DNA of 64,000 nt from NCBI GenBank assembly GCA_948567375.1, contig OX419755.1, positions 6,205,001 through 6,269,000 on the forward strand, given 5' to 3'. Position 1 is the stretch's first letter; every line of letters starts with the position of its first letter. The notes under the pieces are model-generated. The model was not told the DNA's origin and did no database searches. It saw only the letters and a program-made list of their open reading frames with translations. Shown in pieces: positions 48,058 through 58,348 of this stretch. The position numbers and the translations under genes were made by a program. The DNA is from Lunularia cruciata. Taxonomy: Eukaryota > Streptophyta > Marchantiopsida > Lunulariales > Lunulariaceae.

Positions 48058-48747
48058 TGTGAGCCGGCTTGTCTCTCACTCAGAATGAACCTCTGATGGC
48101 TATTATGGTAGCGCACCATGGACTAAGAAGGCAAGGAACCCAAACTCCATCATACTCCTCCAAGGCTAACACTCCAAGACTCAAGACATTGATCACTAGA
48201 GAACTCAATGAGAGAGAGATAGTTGCATATGAAAGGATGATCAGTACCTCCTCACCCCTTGTTTATATACTTGTGAAATAGTTACATACCAAAGTTACTA
48301 ATTACCATAGTAACTCAAGTTACTAGACTAAAAGTCAAGTAAAGTCAAAAAGTAGAAAGGAATATCTATTCACATGGGCATATTCCCCTAAGCATGTGGT
48401 CTTATCTTGACCTAACAACTAAGTCAAGGATTCCTTCACATGGGCTATCCTTGGAATAAAGAAGAATCCAAAACAAAAAGGTTTGTGGGCCCAAGAGTTC
48501 TCAACTCTTTCCTCAAAACCAAACACCTAGGAATAATACCAAGTCAACACACTAAAATCCAAAATAGTGGTGCCCATCTTTTCTACTTCCTCTAAAGTAA
48601 GGTCCACTCTATCTTAGCTATGAATAACTTTAGCTAACCATGACTAATATAGAACCATCTTTTATCTCTATAAATAATATCTCTTAAGTACTTGTAATAC
48701 TAAGCCAAATATCACAATACCACACACATGCACAAATGGGTGTTACA
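48058..48747 (-). repeat. A3 5' LTR
   Basis: 690 bp, TG...CA on the minus strand. It differs from the partner by roughly 16 substitutions by eye plus one 20-bp indel. The antisense frame 48069-48281 is the shared LTR-antisense ORF. Confidence 0.95.
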
Positions 48748-48751
48748 GATC

Positions 48752-49137
48752 TTCGTACCTTCCAAAGCATTCATAGGAGATTGAAGAAAGCACAAGGAGG
48801 TGATGCAGAGAAGTCAAGGAAGGAACAACTCATGGAGTTGGAAGAGGCAAGAGCAGTTGCTATGGTTCGAGTGGAGCAAGCCCAAAGGAAACAAAAGGAG
48901 AGCTATGACAAGAGGCAAGGCAAGAAGAAGGTGGAGCCTTTCAAAAAAGGTGATTGGGTAATGTTGTTTGATTCCATTTGATTTAAGAGAGTGCAAAAGA
49001 AGTTTTTGCCTAAGTACTTTGGACTTTTCATAGTGGAGAAGGTGTGGGGCAATTACACCTATGATCTCAAGGAGTTGGGAGGAAGACACTTTGATAGGAT
49101 TAACCATGATAAGTTGAAGATGTACCATAGAAGGTAG
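48752..49137 (+). pseudogene. A2 integrase C-terminal tail, after the A3 insertion
   Basis: It resumes the A2 frame after the duplicated GATC: TFQSIHRRLKKAQGG, then a long Lys/Glu/Gln-rich helix, then FKKGDWVMLFDSI. A TGA at 48979 stands where other copies have CGA (Arg). The end LKMYHRR is followed by TAG at 49135-49137. A chromodomain is absent, which separates family A from the chromovirus at 53286-57617. Confidence 0.9.
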
Positions 49138-49170
49138 AGAGACCTTCACTTTGAGGACAAAGTGAAAACT

Positions 49171-49185
49171 TAGTCCGGGGGTAAA
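49171..49185 (+). other. A2 polypurine tract
   Basis: TAGTCCGGGGGTAAA immediately before the 3' LTR; the G-run is the likely plus-strand primer. Confidence 0.9.
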
Positions 49186-49886
49186 TGTAACACCCATTTG
49201 TGCATGTGTGTGGTATTGTGATATTTAGCTTGGTATTACAAGTACTTAAGAGATATTATTTATATAGAGATAAAGGATGGTTCTATATTAGTCATGGTTA
49301 GCTAAATTTAGTCATAGCTAAGATAGAGGGGACCTTACTTTAGAGGAAGTAGAAAAGATGAGCACCAATATTTTGGATTTTAGTGTGCTGACTTGGTATT
49401 ATTCCTAGGTGTTTGGCTTTGAGGAAAGAGTTGAGAACTCTTGGGCTCTTGGAACTCTTGAGCCTTTCTGTTTTGGATTCTTCTTTAGTCCAAGGATAGC
49501 CCATGTGAAGGAATCCTTGACTTAGTGGTTGGGTCAAGATAAGACCACATGCTTAGGGGAATATGCCCATGTGAATGGATATTCCTTTCTACTTTTTGAC
49601 TTTACTTGACTTTTAGTCTAGTAACTTGAGTTACTACGGTAATTAGTAACTTTGGTACGTAACTATTTCACAAGTATATAAACAAGGGGTGAGGAGGTAC
49701 TCATCATCCTTTCATTTGCAACTATCTCTCTCTCATTGAGTTCTCTAGTGATCAATGTCTTGAGTCTTGGAGTGTTAGCCTTGGAGGAGTATGATGGAGT
49801 TGGAGTTCCTTGCCTTCTTAGTCCATGGTGCGCTACTATAATAGCCATCAGAGGTTCATCCTGAGTGAGAGACAGGCCGGCTCACA
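49186..49886 (+). repeat. A2 3' LTR
   Basis: 701 bp, TGTAACACCC...CCGGCTCACA. It is longer than the 5' LTR because of an insertion near 49440-49460 that looks like a local duplication of an AACTCTTG motif. The antisense frame 49663-49848 is the shared LTR-antisense ORF. Confidence 0.95.
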
Positions 49887-49890
49887 GTCC

Positions 49891-50769
49891 TTCCCAGAAA
49901 GGACTTCCTCACCACTATATTGCATGTTTTTGACTGATTGGGTTTTTCATTACACGTATTACTTCACAACACTCACAACCCTTTGGTCAGTTGAGGCATT
50001 GCCTTGATCCTTCAGAATACCTAGGGATCCAATACCAGGTCAGGCCTTATTGCCATCCTACACCTCAGCATTTGCATTTTTACTTTTGAGTTCCTCACCA
50101 CTACTCCTGCCAACAATCACAAACATACATAATATTTACATTAATACATTAAGTATCATAGAGGACCTCATTGCACCTTATCGAATACAAAATCCAATTT
50201 GGGCATACAAAGGCAACTGAAAATTGATCATACACACAAATATGGAAGAAAAATTGATGAAACTTTGAATTTTGCACAAGCTTGAACTTTTATTATGTTA
50301 GGGTGATTTCTCTTATACCTTCTACTACAAAATGATGAGGCGCGTATATGATTGTGTGATGTCAAAATACCCAAGTTAATCCTCATTAAGATTAAACCTA
50401 ATGTACCCACTCTATAGTACAAGACTAATGTTGTGATGATACTACCTATATAGTGGACCTATAGTACACTCTACCAATCACAAGACTCCAGCCAAACATC
50501 AAGAGAATGGTCCCAATGACATAGTATTGAAAATTTATCCTACTATACATGACCATCATCATCCCTTACATTATATAAAAGTTGTTGCACAAGAGTGGCA
50601 CTACTCCACTGACATCATATCCCCAATGGCATGCCATCATGGTGATGCTTTGACTCTAATGGTCAAATGACTCCAATGCTCAAACAACTTTGATGGTTGT
50701 GGTAGAACGATTGCATCCCAAGGATGTATCTTACTTTACATTTAAACACTTGTATTAATGACCAAATCT
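49891..50769. other. Unassigned sequence
   Basis: It continues the A2 target sequence. A frame with ERTSSPLYCMFLTDWVFHYT (about 49897-49960) is open but not recognised. No repeats or terminal structures seen. Confidence 0.45.
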
Positions 50770-53285
50770 ACTTCCTTGACTTGCTTTGCTTCCTTAATGC
50801 ATTTTCTCTCTTGTATCTTTAGATCAAGTCATCAACATGCTTGCCGTACTCTTCTAGCTCTTGGTTGACCTTGGTGAAGATGCTCTCAAATTTATTCTTG
50901 ATATGTTTACATAGCTTCTCATCCCATTTGGCCAATTGTTTGGTTGAGTACTTCTTCACCTCCAACGCATGTATCTCTAACCCCAACTCCTGGATCTTTG
51001 AATGATGAACTTAAGTCAATACCATCAATCACTCTTTGAGTCTTTAATTGACACATGGTATCCTCCCCTATTCTGATTACCCATGTTTGCACCTCATCTA
51101 AAGCATCATGGATGGATGCAACTCCATATCCACCTTTTGCCTGACTTGCATATGGAGGATTTGCTCACAATCCTTGTGTTGTTCACAATTGTAGTCAGCT
51201 CCTCAATGCATATTTGTGCCTTTCAAACATCTATGTTCAGGGCCCACTTGTCCTTGGCACGTTGGAGATGGAAAACCTTTAGTTCTTGCATGAGAGATGC
51301 CACCTCTTCATCCTTAGCACTCAATTGCTCCTCATGATTCTTCTTCATCTTATTCTCATGATGCTCAAAACTCCAATTAATGGTTAGTAAACTGGAGTCC
51401 AATTGAGAGATTCATTATCGTGCTCTTGATATTTCCTTCTTCACCAAGGCTATTTCCCATCCTTTAATTTCAAATTCACTTCTTGAGCTGCCTTATAATC
51501 CAAAAACACCTTTTCTTGTTGGGTAATACCTATCTTCATCATTGCAAGCTCAACTTTGACTTGGCATAGCCCCACTTGTCATTGTTCCAACACGGTGCCG
51601 TTATCTTTCTTCCACATCTTGTAGTTCATGGACAAAGCATTGTGCTCTCCTCTCATTTGTCATAGCTCTACATCTTTACCTATGAGAGTAGCCTCCAATT
51701 CCCAAACTTATGACAATTTGGCACTCATGACCATTTCTCTTTCTCTAGTCCGACCCATTGGGGTTTGATCACAATGGCAAATTCTTCCTTCCAGAACCAC
51801 ATACCCTCTTTGAAATGGTGCAAGTTCTTGGGCTCCAACCTGGTTCAACCTCTATTCTAGGTATTGGCAATGCCCCCAAATTTCAGTAAGTTGAGTTTCC
51901 AAGTGCCCAATGCTAGCGTGGGCCTTGATCAATTCCTTTTCTACTCCTAGATTTTGCCAATAGCCTTCTAAATTTGATAGTGTAGAAAATCTGTCAAGCA
52001 TAGTTTGTAGTTTGTAGTTTTGTCACAACCGGGTTAATCTCTTGGTAAGCACGTAATAAGTCCTCCATGGCCTTTAGCACCGGCCCTAACATGTGAATAA
52101 CCCAGGTTGACAAGGGTGGGTAATTCATGAGGTAATTCAACTATGGCTCCTCTTAGGCTGGTGGAGTCAAACTAGCTTTGACTTCATCCTATTGCGGTCT
52201 TGGTGCTACTTCCCTTTTCTTGTGAGTAATCACAAACAAGTGAGGTGACCATCAGAGTGTTTTCTTCTTTAAGTATCATTGGAGAACTTTGTGCTCCCTT
52301 CTCCTTCGCCAAACTCCCACTACCTATAATATTTTGAGGATAGAGAATCACAATAAAGAGAAAACAAGAATTCCACACTCAAACTACAATGCCCCAAAGG
52401 AGCACCTTCTCTTTATTATATAGCCAAAGAGGATCTCCTCCAAGGAAGCTCCACCATAGGATTAGACACATGGATAGGTGACTTGTCAGCAAGCTCCACC
52501 CTTGCATTACTTGCTTTGATGGACAACATGTCAGTCTTGGTCCCATCTGGTTGGTCAAACAGGCTTTGACCAAAGGGAATCTTTTAGTGAATCTTCTTGT
52601 AGGAATCTCAAAATCACATGGGTGAGGTATTATTGGAAGCTCTCGGCAAGACAAACCAAGGAGGAGGGAAGATCAGCCTATCCCTTATTGGGAGGGGGAG
52701 AATCTCCACATTTTTTAGGCCTAATTCATCCATTTAGGCCACTAAAATTGCCTTTGAAGTTTTCAAGTCTATTTTGACTTTTACTCTATTAGTAGAAGTG
52801 ATCTTTTGGTGATACCTCTCTCTGATCTACTTTCTCCATCATATGTAACATCCTTCCAGATGTTACCACCTCAAGTTTCACCTCTAGATCATATGCCTAA
52901 CTATTGATTCTAAAGTTTCCAAGCATGTTTTGGTTTTTGGCCTATTAGTAGAAGTACTCTTTTAGTGATACCTCTGTTTGATCTACTTAGTTCATCATGA
53001 ATAACATCCTTTTAGATGTTACCAAACCATATTTCATCTCTAGATCATTTGTCTAGCTATTGGTATTACACTACCCAACACTTTGGTAAATGCCACAATC
53101 TTAGCAATAGCAATTGAAGCCGCAATTACTTTGCCAAGTCCAAGGAAAATCATTTTCTTAGACCCTTACCCTTTCTTCACTCAAGAACCTCCACTCATAC
53201 TATCATGAAGGCATAGTTTGGACATTCTCAAGCACAAGTTTGTGAGGTGGAGTCACCACATGTTGTTTGGAATGCTCCGAGGATA
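50770..53285 (-). pseudogene. Coiled-coil gene relic interrupted by solo LTR D3
   Basis: The minus-strand reading begins near 53170 with an ATG (MIFLGLGKVIAASIAIAKIV). It crosses the D3 insertion in frame once D3 and one CTACC copy are removed, and continues through KEKGAQSSPMILKEENTLMV to a stop near 52184. Further decayed segments follow: a KAMEDLLRAYQEINPVV stretch near 52070, and a charged helix with LAKWDEKLCKHIKNKFESIF near 50950-50880. Many stops. It is similar in style to relics at 20630-22757 and 24600-25990. Family unknown. Parts at 52325-53070 belong to D3, not to this gene. Confidence 0.45.
52325..53070 (-). mobile_element. Solo LTR D3 of the chromovirus family
   Basis: A 746-bp unit flanked by CTACC at 52320-52324 and 53071-53075. 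The outer start is TATAATATT, so the terminal TG has mutated to TA; the other end is GGTATTACA. The TATATAATAAAG box lies on the minus strand near 52413. Compared with D1 and D2 it has an extra copy of a ~165-bp segment (CTATTAGTAGAAGT...GATACCTCT...ATGTTACCA...TCTAG.TCAT), also present in D4. Confidence 0.9.
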
Positions 53286-54013
53286 TGATACCTAAGAAGA
53301 AACACACCATGAGAAACACATGATTTTGCACTCAACCTTCGATACCCCAAAGAAGCACCTTCTCTTTATTATATAAACAAAGAGGATCTCCTCCAGGGAA
53401 GCTCCACCCTAGGATTAGGCACACTTATAGGTGACATGTCAGCAAGCTCCACCCTTGGATTACCTACTTTGATGGGTGACATGTCGGTCCTGGTCCTATC
53501 TGGTTGGTCAACCAAGCTTTGACTAAAGGGAATCTTTTAGAGAATCTTCCTATAAGAATCTCAGAATCACGTGGGTGAGGTACCATTGGAAAGTCTTGAC
53601 GAGACAAAGCAGGGGGAGGGAAGGCCAACATTTTTTGAAGGAAAATCTGTACATTGTTTAGGGCTAATTCATCCGTTTAGGCCTCCAAAATTGCATTCAA
53701 AGGTTTTAGGTATATTTTGGTTCCTACTCTATTAGTAGAAGTCCCCTTTTGGTGATACCTCTTTCTAATCTATTTAGTCCATCATGTGTAACATCCTTCC
53801 AGATGTTACTAAACCAATTCTCACCTTTAAATCATATGTCTAGCTATTGGTTCTAAGGTTTTCAAGTCCATTTTGTTTTTTGCCCTATTAATAGAAGTAC
53901 CATTTTGGTGATACTTCTATCTGATCTATTTTGACCATCATGTATAATATCATTCCTGATGTTACCAAACTAAATTTCACATCTAGATCATATGGCTAGC
54001 TCTTTGTATTACA
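53286..54013 (-). repeat. D4 3' LTR
   Basis: 728 bp with ends TGATACC...TTGTATTACA on the plus strand, aligned with D1-D3. It carries the ~165-bp internal duplication. The TATATAATAAAG-type box is near 53370 on the minus strand. Confidence 0.88.
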
Positions 54014-54026
54014 AACCTCCCTCCTT
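54014..54026 (-). other. D4 polypurine tract
   Basis: The minus strand reads AAGGAGGGAGGTT just after the pol stop (54027-54029) and directly before the LTR start TGTAATAC. This links the D LTRs to the chromovirus. Confidence 0.88.
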
Positions 54027-55340
54027 TTAAGACGCAACATCCTTGTTATGCAGTTGTTGCTCAAATGCTTGCACCAACACCGGTGCATGTGTCAAATTGG
54101 CAGCGGGCTCCCAGGTTTCTTGATAGAGAGGATAACCTTTCCACTATACTAGATAGTTCACCCATGGATGGTGAGTACCATGCATGTGTTTTTGGAGAAT
54201 ACGCTCCATGTCATATTCCTCCGTGCCATTAATGAGTGTCAAACAAGGTCGAATGGCTTGTGTGGAATGATAGGTGCCCCATCATGGAGTATATATGCAT
54301 TGTAGGGAAACATGGAACATTGGATTGATCTTCATGTGTGGTAGTAGCTTGAGGTGATAGGCCACAATGCCGACTTGATGAAGAATAGAAAAATGCCCAA
54401 TAAAATGGGGTCTGAGCTTACGAGAGCCAATGAGTGTGAGCTTGGTTGTAGACAACCACACCTGATTCCCAACATTGAACTCCATGTGCCTATGATGTGC
54501 ATCAACATATTGCTTTTGTTGATTTTGTGCTTTGTGCAATCTGTGCTTGGTGCGCTCCACACCTTGTTGGATTCTAGAAATAAATGTGTTGACTGCCTCA
54601 ACCTTGGTAGCCACCAAATGGATCTTCATCAAGCTAGAAGGTGAGAAGGGATGCTCACCATACATGAGGAAGAATAGAGTGACATGAGCGGATGCATTCA
54701 CCAAGTCATTGTAAGCAAATTCCACCAATGGGAGTAGGGTGTCCCACCTCTCTTGCTCCTCTAAGGTGAAGCCACCTAGCATGTCTTCAATAGTGCAACT
54801 AGCCCGCTCTATTTGTCCATCTGTTTGGGGGTGGTAAGTTGTGGACATGGCCAACTTGGTTTTGAAGAAACCAAAGAGTGTTTGCCAAAACAAACGGGTG
54901 AATTGAGTGCCTCTATCGGTGTTGAGAATTCAAGACAAGCCATGGTGAGAGAATATTGCATTTAAGTATAATTGAGCAAGTTGCGGAGCAATAACATCCT
55001 TGGTGGTAGGGCGTACATGAATCATTTTATTGAGCCGGTCCACAAAGACCATGATGGAGTCAAACCTTGAGGTGGTCTTGGGTAATTCACACAGGAGATC
55101 CATACTCACGTGTTCGCAACATTGTGTAGGAGTGGGGAGAGGTTGAAGGAGCCCTGTAGGAGCTTGATTATAAGCTTTGTTCTATTGACAGAGTAGGCAG
55201 CTTCACATGTAGTCCATCATGTCATTGCTCATCTTGGGCCAATAGTAATGGCATTGGATTGCATCCGAGGTATTGTACACTTTGACATGGCTTGCAATGG
55301 CCAAATCATGACATTCTGCTAGAATGGTGGTGCATAATTG
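54027..55340 (-). pseudogene. D4 integrase with C-terminal chromodomain
   Basis: The zinc finger is at about 55330-55185 (HDLAIASH ... CLLC). First catalytic Asp in SMDLLCELP (about 55100), second in NTDRGTQF (about 54920), Glu in TDGQIERA (about 54815), so the DDE triad is readable. 54893-54282 is open for 203 codons and includes WDTLLPLVEFAYN and MKINPMFHVS, the usual chromovirus C-terminal blocks. The chromodomain follows at about 54220-54070: EEYDMERIL, then V-stop-WKGYP, then ETWEPAANL, with one in-frame TAG before WKGYP. Ends at TAA 54027-54029. Confidence 0.92.
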
Positions 55341-55599
55341 TAGGACATTTGGGATCCATAATCTGCAATCACAAAAGGGGAGTCTTTGGGTGTTGGTGAC
55401 ACCTTTGGATGATTGTGCTCCTACAATCTATGGATCAATTTTTGTAGTAGCCAGAATCTCTGGCCAGATTCAGGGTTAATCTTAACCTCTGCCACCAAAT
55501 TGTTTGCCATTGGCATGGGTGAATGCATCTACAAATTGCTTCTTACCTTCCACGTAGGTGATTGTCATGTTGAAGCATTGTTGCCACTCTGCCCATCAA

Positions 55600-55900
55600 A
55601 TCTAGTGTTGAGATAGATCTTTTTGCATCTCGATGTACACTAGAGGTTTGTGGTCAGTCTTTACTACAAATGCCTTCTTGCCCAGATAGTGCTTCCAATG
55701 CTTGGTTGCAAGGACAATGGCCAACTCTTCTCATTCTATGGTGTGATAGTTACGCTCTGTTGGTAACAACTTCTGAGAGAAATATGCAATTGGATTTCAT
55801 CCGGCATGCTACTCTTGTTGTAGAACTGCTGCTATTGCTACGCTTGATGCATCTATAGCAAACTTGATTGGACATTTTGGGTCATACCACTTCAAGATTG
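55600..55900 (-). pseudogene. D4 RNase H
   Basis: The minus strand shows AIDASSVAIAAVLQQ near 55860, PIAYFSQKLLPTERNY near 55790-55740, and KTDHKPLVY near 55655. These are the standard gypsy RNase H blocks. At least two in-frame stops occur. Confidence 0.85.
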
Positions 55901-55989
55901 GTGCATGTAGCAAGGCGGCTTTTAATTCCTGAAAGGCCAACTCTTGTGCGGATCTCCACGTCCACTTCTTCCCCTTGCCAAGTAGTGTT

Positions 55990-56972
55990 GTTAAAGGTTG
56001 TGCAACCTTGGAGAAATCCTTGACAAATCAACAATAGAATCCCGTCAACCCCAAGAAGCTATTGAGAGTTGAATCTGATCTTTTGGGGCACTCCATTTTT
56101 GAATGAACTCTATTTTATTTGTCAATACTTGAATACCCTCTGCACTTACTCTATGTCCTAAGTAGTCTACTTGCCAAACTTGCACTTTGAGAGTTTGGCA
56201 TACAATCAATTCTATCTTAGAATCTGGAAGGCTTCTTGTAGGTGTTGTTTGTGTTCTTTCATTGTGCTACTATATACTAAGATGTCATCCAGGAAGACAA
56301 CAACAGACTTATCCAAATATGGACAAAATATGTCATTCATTAGGCTCATGAAAGTGGTCAGTGCATTGGTGAGGCCAAAAGGCATCACAAGATACTAAAA
56401 GTGACCATACTTGGTTCAAAAGGCAGCTTTGTATACATGCTCCTCTGCACTTTGGATTTGATTGTAACCGCTCCGCAAGTCCAATTTGGTGAAGTGTCTT
56501 GCTTCATTGAGCTGATCAAACAAGTCATCCATGTGAGGTAAGGGGTATTTGTTCTTCATTGTTTGCTAATTGAGACCTGGATAGTCGATGCACATGCATA
56601 TTGTACCATCCTTCTTCTTCACAAACAAGACAAGAGCCCCATATGGTGATACATTGGGTTGGATGAACACTTTCTACAGCATATCCTCAATTTGATTCTT
56701 ACACTCCTCCAACTCATGAGGTGATAGGCGATATGGGGCCTTACAAGGAGGTGTCTTCCCCGAGAGTGTCTCAACTTATGATGTACTCTCCTTTTTGGTG
56801 GTAATCTTGCAAGTAGATCATCGTGAAAGACATCTTGAAACTCATTTACCATATCCTTCAATTTTTTAGGAATTTGTCCATTGAGTTGTGCACTTTGGAC
56901 TTCTCTTATTAGACCCATGAAACATCTATCAATCTTATAGAAAGTTATTGTCCCTATGACATAGAGAGGCAA
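55990..56972 (-). pseudogene. D4 reverse transcriptase
   Basis: The entry block (56972-56870) has LKDMVNEFQDVFHDDL and LPPKRRVHH, the usual chromovirus pre-RT motif. Next comes [15 protein letters not shown] (about 56650-56600), then LDLRSGYNQI near 56480, [10 protein letters not shown] near 56370, and the active site [12 protein letters not shown] at about 56310-56270 with both Asp intact. Stops and a frame change near 56750-56680 disable it. Confidence 0.9.
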
Positions 56973-57299
56973 TTCCTACCTGTGTGATTTTTCTTTAACC
57001 CAACTGACCAACCATATGTGGGTTCTCACTGTTTTCTTCCTCTAATCTACTATATATACCCTGTAGTAGATTAGAGGAAGAAAATAGTGTAATGCTCCAT
57101 CCATGGCATGCTTAAGATTTCATTATAACAAACTAATTGTATCACTCACCACTCAATTGCTTCTTGATATTCTCCTACAGAGAGTGTTCCTTGTCTAGGT
57201 AATGATTCGATCCTCTCTGTTTGCCCGTTAGGTAGCTCTACTTCTTTGCTCTCATCTCTCTCTAGATCCATTCCCAATCCTATTGCAACAGAGCGAGAC

Positions 57300-57617
57300 A
57301 AGAAATTCTATGTTGCTCCAAGATCTATTAATACTCTCACTTGATTGCCTTCTAGGACTCTATTCACAACAATCAATTGGGAGGCTGCCTTTTGGGACCT
57401 TTGCGCTCTCATCTTCTCCCTTCCCTTGCTTTTTTGCTTCTTTATTGAGCCAATAAGGCCACGAGGTACATTAACTAGCAATCTTCATTTTCAAAGTGAT
57501 TTCCACCTCCTCCTCTTCAATGGATCTCTCCATGTTGTTCAAAGATTTCTTGTATGAAGGCCGAGGGCCTTTGAAGAGACAAGCACAATAGTTGGTAGAT
57601 ATGTGCCCAATACGACC
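57300..57617 (-). pseudogene. D4 protease entry and gag knuckle fragment, cut by A4
   Basis: Near 57350-57315 the minus strand reads VRVLIDLGAT followed by a stop, the aspartic protease active site in which the usual D-S/T-G-A is D-L-G-A. At 57617-57560 a GHISTNYCAC stretch is the second half of a CCHC knuckle; the preceding C-x2-C lies across the A4 insertion. The Ser/Pro-rich stretch between has no clear domain. Confidence 0.75.
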
Positions 57618-58307
57618 TGTAACACCCATTTGTGCATGTGTATGGTATTGTGATATTTAGCTTGGTATTACAAGTACTTAAGAGATATTATTTATAGAGA
57701 TAAAGGATGGTTCTATATTAGTCATGGTTAGCTAAAGTTAGTCATAGCTAAGATAGAGTGGACCTTACTTTAGAGGAGGTAGAAAAGATGAGCACCACTA
57801 TTTTGGATTTTAGTGTGTTGACTTGGCATTATTCCTAGGTGTTTGGCTTTGAGGAAAGAGTTGAGAACTCTTGGGCCCGCAAACTTTTTTCTTTTGGATT
57901 CTTCTTTATTCCAAGGATAGCCCATGTGAAGGAATCCTTGACTTAGTGGTTGGGTCAAGATAAGACCACATGCTTAGGGGAATATGCCCATGTGAATGGA
58001 TATTCCTTTCTACTTTTTGACTTTACTTGACTTTTAGTCTAGTAACTTGAGTTACTACAGTAATTAGTAACTTTGGTACGTAACTATTTCACAAGTATAT
58101 AAACAAGGAGTGAAGAGGTACTCATCATCCTTTCATTTGCAACTATCTCTCTCTCATTGAGTTCTCTAGTGATCAATGTCTTGAGTCTTGGAGTGTTAGC
58201 CTTGGAGGAGTATGATGGAGTTTGGGTTCCGTGCCTTCTTAGTCCATGGTGCGCTACCATAATAGCCATCAGAGGTTCATCCTGAGTGAGAGACAGGCCG
58301 GCTCACA
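57618..58307 (+). repeat. A4 5' LTR
   Basis: 690 bp, TGTAACACCC...CCGGCTCACA, with the TATATAAA box at 58096-58103. The antisense frame 58084-58269 (61 codons) is the shared LTR-antisense ORF. Confidence 0.95.
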
Positions 58308-58311
58308 TTTT

Positions 58312-58328
58312 TGGTTCCATTGCCGGGA
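58312..58328 (+). other. A4 primer binding site
   Basis: TGGTTCCATTGCCGGGA, four bases after the LTR; same as A3. Confidence 0.78.
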
Positions 58329-58348
58329 CCTCTCTAGAAGGCAAGATA

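Larger units (their letters stand above)
40957..48747 (-). mobile_element. Family A element A3, inserted antisense into A2
   Basis: A complete 7791-bp element: 5' LTR 48058-48747, primer site, leader ORF, ORF1, gag-pol, purine tract, 3' LTR 40957-41626. It is flanked by GATC at 40953-40956 and 48748-48751. The bases joined by removing it restore the integrase sequence seen in other copies. It is in opposite orientation to A2, so arms 34268-40956 and 42061-48747 form a long inverted repeat with a 1104-bp spacer. All coding parts have stops or frameshifts. Confidence 0.95.
34268..49886 (+). mobile_element. Family A Ty3/gypsy element A2, interrupted by A3
   Basis: Both LTRs, primer site, leader ORF, ORF1, gag-pol, purine tract and a GTCC target duplication at 34264-34267 and 49887-49890. 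Removing A3 and one copy of its GATC duplication leaves 7824 bp, close to A1 (7776) and A3 (7791). By eye the LTR pair differs at about 13 sites plus one small insertion, so A2 is younger than A1. gag-pol has several stops and is not functional. The insertion target is unassigned sequence. Confidence 0.95.
53286..57617 (-). mobile_element. Chromovirus Ty3/gypsy element D4, truncated by A4
   Basis: On the minus strand: gag knuckle (57560-57617), protease, RT, RNase H, integrase with chromodomain, purine tract, 3' LTR (53286-54013). The order RT-RNase H-integrase plus a C-terminal chromodomain defines a plant chromovirus. The 5' part lies beyond A4, outside the window, so its target duplication cannot be tested; the left flank is GGATA (53281-53285). 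Numerous stops make it defective. It is the source family of solo LTRs D1-D3. Confidence 0.92.

Noticed and set aside
52325-54013. D3 and D4 as the two LTRs of one very short element with a 215-bp interior
   Set aside because: D3 has its own perfect CTACC duplication. D4 directly abuts a chromovirus purine tract and pol, so they are separate insertions.
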